From contig NZ_CP103288.1 of assembly GCF_024758005.1 (NCBI RefSeq), forward strand, positions 62,001 to 126,000: DNA of 64,000 nucleotides. The letters run 5' to 3'. The translations under genes were made by a program, and so were the position numbers. Origin of the DNA: Pseudarthrobacter sp. NS4 (lineage in GTDB: Bacteria > Actinomycetota > Actinomycetes > Actinomycetales > Micrococcaceae). Below the pieces are notes generated by a model, which was not told where the DNA came from, did no database searches, and worked only from the letters and a program-made list of their open reading frames with translations. Shown here piece after piece: positions 57,548 to 64,000 of the stretch. Position 1 is the first letter of the stretch. Each line of letters opens with the position of its first letter.

Positions 57548-58564
57548 ATGACAAGAAGCAGCAATGGGCGAATGCCGCGGCTGAAAGATGTAGCTGATGT
57601 TGCCGGAGTTTCGCACCAGACCGTCTCCCGGGTGGTCAATAACCACCCTCATGTCAGTAGGGCGACCCGGGAGAAGGTGGAGTCCGCCATCACAGAACTC
57701 GGTTACCGCCGAAACACTGCCGCGCGGAGTCTTGTGACTCGGCGTTCACAGACCATAGGCGTACTGGCCAGCGAACTGTCTCAGTACGGCCCGGCCCACA
57801 CCCTGTTGGGCATGGAACAGGCAGCCCGCGACGCCGGCTACTTCGTCAGCATCGCGGCGCTGCGTGAGGTGACCAAAGAGGGCATATTCAATGCTGTCAG
57901 GCACTTCACAGACCAGTCCGTTGACGGGATAGTGGCGCTGGTGCCGCATGCGGATACCGTCAAGGTGTTGGATGAGATGAACCTGGCCGTGCCTGTGGTG
58001 GCGGTCGGGTCCTCTGGAAACAGCAACGTCAGTGGGGCAATGGTTGACCAGCGCCACGGTGCCCGGCTCGCGGTCAGGCACCTGCTAGAGCAGGGCCATC
58101 GGCGTATAGCCCATGTGTGCGGTCCACCCGGCTGGACAGACAGCGGTGAACGCGCGGCCGGTTGGCGGGAAGCATTGCGCAACGCTGGCCTGCCTGACGA
58201 GCTTCTTCTGGAAGGTGACTGGAGCGCCGGCAGTGGCTACGAGATAGGCCGGAAGCTTGCTGCAGAACGCACGGTCACAGCCCTGTTCGTGGGCAACGAC
58301 CAAATGGCTTTGGGAGTGCTGCGAGCCTTCGCGGAGATGCATGTCAGGGTCCCCTACGATGTCTCGGTTGTAGGCTTCGATGACCAGCCGGAGTCCGGCT
58401 ACTTCACCCCGCCGCTCACCACGGTGCGGCAGGATTTTGAAGAGCTGGGTCGCCGATGTGTCGACGTCGTGCTGCGAGGAATCGAGGCAGGAGCGGGCGC
58501 AAGCTTCATCGTCGTTACCCCTCGGTTAGTACTGCGGGCAAGCACGGCCCCACCAGAAATTTAG
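57548..58564 (+). CDS. araR: LacI-family regulator of the arabinose genes
   Basis: A 338-aa LacI/GalR repressor. The HTH plus hinge is at residues ~8-60 (LKDVADVAGVSHQTVSRVVN), and the periplasmic-binding-protein-like sugar domain follows with GIVALVPHAD, LFVGNDQMALGVLRA and VVGFDDQPESGYF. The start is uncertain: ATG 57548, upstream GTG 57509 or ATG 57572. It sits between araD and araA, and operators of LacI form precede araB and araA. Confidence 0.88.
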   Translation: MTRSSNGRMPRLKDVADVAGVSHQTVSRVVNNHPHVSRATREKVESAITELGYRRNTAARSLVTRRSQTIGVLASELSQYGPAHTLLGMEQAARDAGYFVSIAALREVTKEGIFNAVRHFTDQSVDGIVALVPHADTVKVLDEMNLAVPVVAVGSSGNSNVSGAMVDQRHGARLAVRHLLEQGHRRIAHVCGPPGWTDSGERAAGWREALRNAGLPDELLLEGDWSAGSGYEIGRKLAAERTVTALFVGNDQMALGVLRAFAEMHVRVPYDVSVVGFDDQPESGYFTPPLTTVRQDFEELGRRCVDVVLRGIEAGAGASFIVVTPRLVLRASTAPPEI

Positions 58565-58604
58565 CCACTCAATTCTGTTGGGAGAGAACATGTTGACTTC
58601 AGAA

Positions 58605-58620
58605 TTGTTAGCGTTCACAA
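58605..58620. promoter_or_regulatory. LacI-type operator upstream of araA
   Basis: TTGTTAGCGTTCACAA resembles the araB operator with a degenerate right half. It is in the 225-base gap after araR and 170 bases before araA. Confidence 0.65.
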
Positions 58621-58789
58621 TATATGTAGCTTGAGGCCGTGGCAGCTACGCGGTGTACTTCTACGCAGCTCCCAATGAGCGAGTCAGAGACAGCCGACTC
58701 GCCCTGTTGCCCGCTTCCATAACGCCTACGGCCAGAGGAGACACAGGCCACGAAATCGGCCCCGTCTCACAAATCTTCCAGGAGAACCC

Positions 58790-60312
58790 ATGAGCAGCGC
58801 AGCAAACACCTCCCTCGACGGCTACGAGGTCTGGTTCCTCACCGGCAGCCAGCACTTGTACGGCGAGGACGTCCTCAAGCAGGTGGCCGCCCAGTCGCAG
58901 GAGATCGCCAACCAGCTGAACGCTTCGGCTTCAGTGCCGGTGCGGATTGTCTGGAAGCCGGTCCTGACGGATTCGGACGCGATCCGCCGCACGGCCCTCG
59001 AGGCCAACTCGAACGATTCCGTCATTGGCGTCACGGCCTGGATGCACACCTTCAGCCCGGCCAAAATGTGGATCCAGGGCCTGGACCTGCTCCGCAAGCC
59101 GCTCCTGCACCTGCACACCCAGGCCAACGTGGAACTGCCCTGGGCGGACATCGACTTCGACTTCATGAACCTTAACCAGGCCGCCCACGGCGACCGGGAG
59201 TTCGGCTACATCCAGTCCCGGCTCGGCATCGCCCGCAAGACAGTGGTGGGGCACGTTTCCAACCCCGAGGTGGCCCGCGAGGTGGGCTCGTGGCAGCGCG
59301 CCGCCGCCGGTTGGGCCGCCATCCGTACGCTGAAGCTGACCCGGTTCGGCGACAACATGCGCAACGTGGCCGTCACGGAAGGCGACAAGACCGAGGCCGA
59401 GCTGCGCTTCGGCGTCGCGGTCAACACCTGGTCCGTGAACGAGCTCGCCGACGCCGTGCACGGGGCCGCAGAGTCCGACGTCGACGCGCTGGTTGCCGAA
59501 TACCAGGACCTTTACGACGTAGTTCCGGAGCTCCGTCAAGGTGCCGCTCGCCACGATTCACTGCGCTACGGTGCCAGGATCGAACTGGGCCTGCGCAGCT
59601 TCCTGGAAGCCAACGGATCCGCCGCCTTCACCACATCCTTCGAGGACCTGGGCGCCCTCCGCCAGCTCCCCGGCCTGGCCGTCCAGCGGCTCATGGCCGC
59701 CGGCTATACGGCTTCGGAGCCGAGGGTGACTGGAAGACCGCCATCCTGGTCCGCGCCGCCAAGGTGATGGGTGCTGGACTGCCCGGTGGCGCATCGCTGA
59801 TGGAGGACTACACGTATCACCTTGAACCAGGGGCCGAAAAGATCCTGGGCGCCCACATGCTGGAGGTCTGCCCGTCCCTGACGGTCATGAAACCCCGCCT
59901 GGAAATCCACCCGCTGGGCATCGGCGGCAAGGAAGACCCGGTCCGCCTGGTATTCGACGCCGACGCCTCCCCGGGCGTCGTGGTGGCCCTGTCCGACATG
60001 CGGGACCGTTTCCGCCTGGTGGCCAACGCCGTTGACGTGGTTCCGCTGGACCAGCCGCTGCCGAACCTGCCGGTGGCACGCGCGCTGTGGCAGCCCAAGC
60101 CGGACTTCGCCACCTCGGCTGCGGCCTGGCTGACGGCCGGAGCCGCTCACCACACCGTATTGTCCACGCAGGTGGGCATGGACGTGTTCGAGGACTTCGC
60201 GGAGATCGCCAAAACCGAACTGCTCACCATCGACGACGGGACCACCATCCGCCAGTTCAAGAAGGACCTGAACTGGAACGCTGCCTACTACAAACTCGCG
60301 GGAGGACTGTGA
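58790..60312 (+). pseudogene. araA: L-arabinose isomerase, frameshifted
   Basis: The frame from ATG 58790 matches AraA ([17 protein letters not shown] at the start, [30 protein letters not shown]) up to about residue 305. There GGC TAT is followed by an extra AC at 59708-59709. The family sequence [11 protein letters not shown] continues in the shifted frame from GGC 59710 and runs to the correct end, [16 protein letters not shown], at 60312. The uninterrupted product would be about 507 aa, near the usual size. As read, the protein ends at 59767 without the C-terminal active-site part. This is either a real mutation or a base-calling error; everything else is intact. Confidence 0.9.
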
Positions 60313-60625
60313 CCGAGGTTGTGGAGGGCGAAGCTGCGGCGCTGCAGGTGCTCGGCGAGGATTCCGTACCGGACACCCGCGCCAACCGTGACAGTGAGAG
60401 CTATCTCGTCAACCTTGCCGGGGTCGAGCATGTCAAGGGATACCAGTATCCCGGGACTGTCCGCAATGTCATTGAAGGAGTGGCGGGAGCCAAGGGCGCT
60501 AATACGTGTAGCTCCTGCCACCGAACGCCGAAGGTCGGTGAGTGAGGTCGGGTGCTCCATCGTCCGGGCACGGTACTCGTAATTACCCGCCAGTTTAGCC
60601 TGTCCTGTACTTGTTCCTCGATCAT
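60309..60625 (-). pseudogene. Alditol (xylitol) oxidase, N-terminal remnant
   Basis: Minus-strand ATG 60625 opens MIEEQVQDRLNW. A missing G near 60590 then shifts the frame, and AGNYEYRAR continues in the neighbouring frame, with ISALGSRHSFNDIADS (FAD-binding PCMH start) and VTVGAGVRYGILAEHL. The similarity stops after FALHNLG at the end of araA. About 105 of an expected ~420 residues remain. It has both a frameshift and a missing C-terminal three-quarters, so it is a dead fragment left by a rearrangement next to araA. Confidence 0.8.
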
Positions 60626-60698
60626 GGTCGTCCTTGTCCAGCCGATGTCGCGGCAATTCAATTGAAAGCCGCGGCAGGCGAAAGGGTGCCCTGCCGTC

Positions 60699-60712
60699 CT
60701 ACAACGTTATAG
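60699..60712. promoter_or_regulatory. LacI-type operator candidate upstream of the second LacI gene
   Basis: CTACAACGTTATAG, a nearly palindromic site 54 bases before the regulator gene. CTACAACGTTTAC recurs before the sugar-binding protein gene. Confidence 0.55.
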
Positions 60713-60765
60713 ACTGTCAACGCACGTGACGTATCGGGCATCACGGCGGGATACCAGGGAGCGGC

Positions 60766-61779
60766 ATGGCGGTCACTATAAAGGACGTTGCGCTGGCGGC
60801 CGGCGTCTCGATAAAGACTGTCTCCAACGTCATCAACGATTACCAATACATCCGCGCGGACACCAAGCAGCGGGTCACGGAGGCCATCGCCAACCTCGGC
60901 TACAGCCCCAATCTGTCCGCGCGGAGCCTGCGCTTGGGCAAGACCGGCGTGATCGGGCTCGCGGTTCCCGAACTCTCGCTCAGCTACTTCGCCGAACTGG
61001 CGGACTCCGTCATCAAGGCCGCCGAACGGCGCGGCCTCAAGGTTCTGATCGAACAGACCGGCGGCGACCGCGCCCGCGAACTCGAGATACTCTCCAGCCC
61101 GCGGTTGCAATTGACCGACGGGTTGTTGTTCAGCCCATTAGGCGTGTCCAATGAAGACGCTCACCACCTCAACGTCAACTTCCCGCTCGTCCTCCTCGGC
61201 GAGCGAATTTTCGGCGGACCCACCGACCACGTGACCATGAGTAACGTGCAGTCCGCGCGGGCTGCAACAGCCCATCTGCTCTCGAAGGGCCGGACACGTA
61301 TCGCCGTGGTCGGAGGACACGAAGGGGAGGTCATTGGTTCTGCCGGGCTCCGCCTGCGCGGTTACCAGCAGGCGCTCGAGGAAGCGGGCATCCCGTTCGA
61401 CCCAAAGCTCGTGGCCTACACCACTTTGTGGCACCGCTCCAACGGCGCCACCTCAATGCGGGAATTGCTCAAGACCGGCGTCAAGTTCGACGCGATGTTC
61501 GGCTTGAATGACACGTTGGCACTCGGTGCCATGCGCGTGCTGCAGGAGGCAGGCCTGCGAATTCCCGACGACGTCGCCGTCATCGGTTTTGACGATCTCG
61601 ACGAGGGCAGGTATTCGTTACCCACGCTGTCGACTATCGATCCGGGTAGGGGCGAAATCGCCGAGACGGCCGTGCGTATCCTGCAGGAGCGGATCTCAGG
61701 ACATGATGCGGCCCCCCGGGAGTTCGAGGCGCGGTTCCAAGTCATCGAGCGCGAGTCCTCGAGCCTGCCCACCAGCTGA
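60766..61779 (+). CDS. LacI-family regulator of a sugar ABC transporter
   Basis: A 337-aa LacI/GalR protein. HTH and hinge are at residues 1-60 (IKDVALAAGVSIKTVSNVIN, SARSLRLGKTG) and the sugar domain follows (LFSPLGVSNEDAHHL, DAMFGLNDTLALGAMRVL, AVIGFDDLDEG). ATG 60766 follows GGGAG. It is located upstream of the sugar ABC transporter and probably controls it and itself through the CTACAACGTT sites. Confidence 0.92.
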   Translation: MAVTIKDVALAAGVSIKTVSNVINDYQYIRADTKQRVTEAIANLGYSPNLSARSLRLGKTGVIGLAVPELSLSYFAELADSVIKAAERRGLKVLIEQTGGDRARELEILSSPRLQLTDGLLFSPLGVSNEDAHHLNVNFPLVLLGERIFGGPTDHVTMSNVQSARAATAHLLSKGRTRIAVVGGHEGEVIGSAGLRLRGYQQALEEAGIPFDPKLVAYTTLWHRSNGATSMRELLKTGVKFDAMFGLNDTLALGAMRVLQEAGLRIPDDVAVIGFDDLDEGRYSLPTLSTIDPGRGEIAETAVRILQERISGHDAAPREFEARFQVIERESSSLPTS

Positions 61780-61813
61780 AAACCCCGAGGGGCAAAATTT
61801 TTCGAACAACCGC

Positions 61814-61869
61814 TTGACAGTGACGGGCCTCACTCGGCATGCTTTTTCTACAACGTTTACTTACAACGA
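61814..61869 (+). promoter_or_regulatory. Promoter and operator region of the sugar ABC transporter
   Basis: TTGACA at 61814-61819 is a perfect -35. TACAACGTTTAC at 61849-61860 and TTACAACGA at 61861-61869 repeat the operator half-site seen at 60699. The -10 is not clear. The sequence from here to 62057 is a long leader without a gene. Confidence 0.55.
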
Positions 61870-62057
61870 TGCAATAACGGACCAGGCACTTGCGAAAGCC
61901 TCGCTGCGAGGCGTACCTGCAGGAGGACGGACCCGGATCAAGGAAGATCGAGCGGCACAGCACTTGGTGCCCCGGCGATCCTCCTTCAAGCATCGCCCGG
62001 ACCGGCCGCCTACGGGCGGACCACGGTGGAATGCCACCGCGAGAGGAAGCAAGAGAT

Positions 62058-63404
62058 ATGAAAGCCAAGTTCCTGGCATCGGCTGGCATCGTCGCCGCCA
62101 CTGCCGTAGTACTGACAGGCTGCTCCGGGGGAAGCGGCGGGGGAGGCGGCGCGGCGGCCGCGTCCTGCACCAACACCATTGTTAACGCGGAGGCGCCCCA
62201 AGTCACCGTTTGGGCCTGGTACCCCGCGTTCAACGAGGTTGTCGACAACTTCAACAACACCAACAGCGACGTGCAGATCTGCTGGACCAACGCCGGCCAG
62301 GGCAACGATGAGTACACGAAGTTCTCGACCTCGATCGAGTCCGGTTCGGGCGCCCCCGACGTGATCCAGCTCGAGTCGGAGGTGCTCGCCAGCTTTACCA
62401 TCCGCGACGCGCTTGTGGACCTCACCGAGTTCGGCGCCAATGACGTCAAGGACCAGTACGCCGAAGGCGCCTGGGAGGATGCCTCAAGCGGTGACGCCGT
62501 GTATGCCATCCCGGTCGACGGCGGCCCCATGGGGATGCTCTACCGCCAGGACATCTTCGACGCAGCAGGCATCCAGGTACCGACAACCTGGAAAGAGTTC
62601 GAAGCCGCAGCCCAAAAGTTGAAGGAGTCCGGCAACGGTGCCGTCATCGCCGACTTCCCCACCAACGGGCGTGCGTTCAACCAGGCCTTGTTCGCCCAGG
62701 CCGGTTCGGTGCCGTTCGAATATGACTCCGCCAACCCCCAGGAAATCGGGATCAAGGTCAATGACCAGGGTGCCAAGGACGTCCTGAAGTACTGGGACGG
62801 ACTGGTCAAGAAGGGGCTCGTTGCCACCGATGACGCCTTCACCGCGGACTACAACACCAAGCTCGTCGACGGCTCATACGCCGTCTACCTCGCCGCGGCC
62901 TGGGGTCCCGGCTACCTGCAGGGCCTGTCCGACGCCGACCCGGACGCGGTCTGGCGTGCCGCCCCACTCCCGCAGTGGGACGCAGCAAACCCCGTCGACG
63001 TCAACTGGGGCGGTTCCACCTTCGCAGTGACCAAGCAGGCCAAGGACAAGAAACTCGCAGCGAAGGTGGCCATGGGCATCTTCGGAAACAAAGAAGCTAT
63101 GAACCTCGGCGTTGACAAGGGAGCATTGTTCCCCTCGTACTCGCCCGTCCTCGATTCCGAGGAATTTGCCAACAAGGAATACCCGTTCTTTGGCGGACAG
63201 CAGATCAACAAGGACGTTTTCCTGAAGGCAGCTGAGGGCTACGAGGGCGCGACCTTTAGTCCGTTCCAGAACTACGCCTACGACCAGTTGACTGTGCAGC
63301 TCTACTCGATGGTCCAAGGCGAGAAGGACGCGGGCAAGGCCCTCGACGATCTCCAGGCGTCCCTCGAGCAGTACGCGACCGAGCAGGGATTCACCCTGAA
63401 GTAA
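62058..63404 (+). CDS. Carbohydrate ABC transporter substrate-binding lipoprotein
   Basis: A 448-aa family-1 sugar-binding protein. The signal peptide ends in lipobox LTGC followed by a Gly/Ser-rich linker; the mature part has VTVWAWYPAFNEVVDNFNN, APDVIQLESEVLASF and AIPVDGGPMGMLYRQDIFD. ATG 62058 follows GAGAGGAAG. It is followed by a MalF-type permease gene after a hairpin, and preceded by a LacI regulator. Ligand likely an oligosaccharide or pentose; unknown. Confidence 0.92.
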   Translation: MKAKFLASAGIVAATAVVLTGCSGGSGGGGGAAAASCTNTIVNAEAPQVTVWAWYPAFNEVVDNFNNTNSDVQICWTNAGQGNDEYTKFSTSIESGSGAPDVIQLESEVLASFTIRDALVDLTEFGANDVKDQYAEGAWEDASSGDAVYAIPVDGGPMGMLYRQDIFDAAGIQVPTTWKEFEAAAQKLKESGNGAVIADFPTNGRAFNQALFAQAGSVPFEYDSANPQEIGIKVNDQGAKDVLKYWDGLVKKGLVATDDAFTADYNTKLVDGSYAVYLAAAWGPGYLQGLSDADPDAVWRAAPLPQWDAANPVDVNWGGSTFAVTKQAKDKKLAAKVAMGIFGNKEAMNLGVDKGALFPSYSPVLDSEEFANKEYPFFGGQQINKDVFLKAAEGYEGATFSPFQNYAYDQLTVQLYSMVQGEKDAGKALDDLQASLEQYATEQGFTLK

Positions 63405-63410
63405 CCGCCG

Positions 63411-63445
63411 GGGTAGGTGCCCGCGTCCATCGCGGGCACCTACCC
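63411..63445 (+). terminator. 15-bp hairpin between binding-protein and permease genes
   Basis: Perfect arms 63411-63425 and 63431-63445, 5-base loop, right after the binding-protein stop. Without a T run it is likely a processing or attenuating hairpin that keeps binding-protein mRNA in excess. Confidence 0.7.
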
Positions 63446-63506
63446 GTCCGGCCCTCGTGGACACCTCCACCGCGCCATCCGTCCCATTGCTTGAGGAAAG
63501 ACCATC

Positions 63507-64000
63507 ATGGCTACGACCACCGCGCCGAGTTCGGCCCCGCAGGCCAAGACCCCGGCCCCCGCAAAGCATCGCCCCGACAAGAACTACCGGCACCGGCAGC
63601 GCTGGGGATGGGTCTTCGTTGCGCCCTTCGCGGCAATCTTCCTGACCTTCCTCATCCTCCCCCTGGTCTACGCCTTCAGGATGAGCCTTTTCACCAGCAC
63701 CCTGGCCACTGGCACCAAGTTCGTCGGCGCGGACAACTACCTCAAGGCCTTCTCCGACCCGATCTTCCTGCAGGGACTGGCGACGGTAGCGAAGTTCGCA
63801 CTGATCATGATTCCCGCGCAAATGATCGTAGCCCTGCTCGCAGCCCTCGTCCTCGACAACCTTGCCACCTGGGCGTCCAAGTTCTCCCGTTTGATGATCT
63901 TCGTCCCGTACGCGGTTCCCGTGGTCATCGGCGCCCTCATGTGGGGCTTCCTGTACAGCCCACGCTTCGGGCCGGCCGGCTCCATCTTCGGCATTTTCGG
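63507..64000 (+). CDS. Carbohydrate ABC transporter permease (MalF type), cut by the window end
   Basis: ATG 63507 follows GAGGAAAG. The 164 readable residues begin with a Pro/Ala/Thr-rich cytosolic tail, then WVFVAPFAAIFLTFLILPLVYAF-like first membrane segment, SLFTSTL, FVGADNYLKAFSDP and two further hydrophobic segments. This is the usual MalF-like start. The EAA loop lies beyond the window. Confidence 0.9.
   Translation, partial: MATTTAPSSAPQAKTPAPAKHRPDKNYRHRQRWGWVFVAPFAAIFLTFLILPLVYAFRMSLFTSTLATGTKFVGADNYLKAFSDPIFLQGLATVAKFALIMIPAQMIVALLAALVLDNLATWASKFSRLMIFVPYAVPVVIGALMWGFLYSPRFGPAGSIFGIF

Overview
The window looks like the chromosome of a high-GC actinobacterium close to Arthrobacter, Pseudarthrobacter or Paenarthrobacter. 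The reasons are GC-rich third codon positions, many GTG starts, a covalent-flavin dimethylglycine-oxidase-type protein, a DUF4193 protein, and ISL3 and IS1380 insertion sequences of actinobacterial type. No rRNA, tRNA or CRISPR array was seen. It is mainly an accessory catabolic region for amino acids, amines and sugars.

Layout. 1-9.3 kb: the 3' part of an aconitase X gene (cis-3-hydroxyproline dehydratase family), a HutD-like gene, a large Orn/Lys/Arg decarboxylase, an M20 amidohydrolase, a DAO-family flavin oxidase, a divergent LysR regulator, an orphan Cys-rich 64-aa peptide and an 81-aa small protein. 9.8-16.7 kb: dimethylglycine-oxidase-like enzyme, MFS transporter, tautomerase and FAD amine oxidase. 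16.9-28.8 kb, mostly minus strand: three related GntR/FCD regulators, a universal stress protein, a polar amino acid ABC transporter, an SDR, an IclR regulator, glutamate-semialdehyde dehydrogenase and an ornithine-cyclodeaminase-type reductase. 29-31.3 kb: Ldh-type reductase and a proline-racemase-family epimerase. 32.1-39.0 kb: an ISL3 element, a proline dehydrogenase plus second semialdehyde dehydrogenase operon, and an IS1380 element. 39.1-46.7 kb: GntR plus Cache-sensor pair, FAD oxidase, DapA-family lyase, aldehyde dehydrogenase, a frameshifted small gene and a second MFS transporter. 46.8-49.6 kb: small genes including DUF4193. 50.2-54.7 kb: bgl operon controlled by antitermination. 55-60.3 kb: araBD, a LacI regulator and a frameshifted araA. 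60.3-64 kb: an alditol-oxidase remnant, a LacI regulator and the start of a sugar ABC transporter.

How it fits together. Aconitase X, the OCD- and Ldh-type reductases, the epimerase, proline dehydrogenase and two P5C dehydrogenases can form a hydroxyproline/proline to glutamate route. The flavin oxidases may feed it, or a parallel N-methyl-amine route. A 10-bp palindrome TGTGATCACA recurs upstream of about ten of these transcription units from 8.6 to 36.8 kb. In six cases it lies between plausible -35 and -10 boxes. This suggests one regulon under one or more of the three GntR/FCD proteins. The orphan Cys-rich peptide gene carries the same site and is the most intriguing unexplained gene. The sugar part shows a textbook BglG antiterminator/terminator and LacI-type operators, but araA is broken by a frameshift and an alditol oxidase gene is reduced to a fragment.
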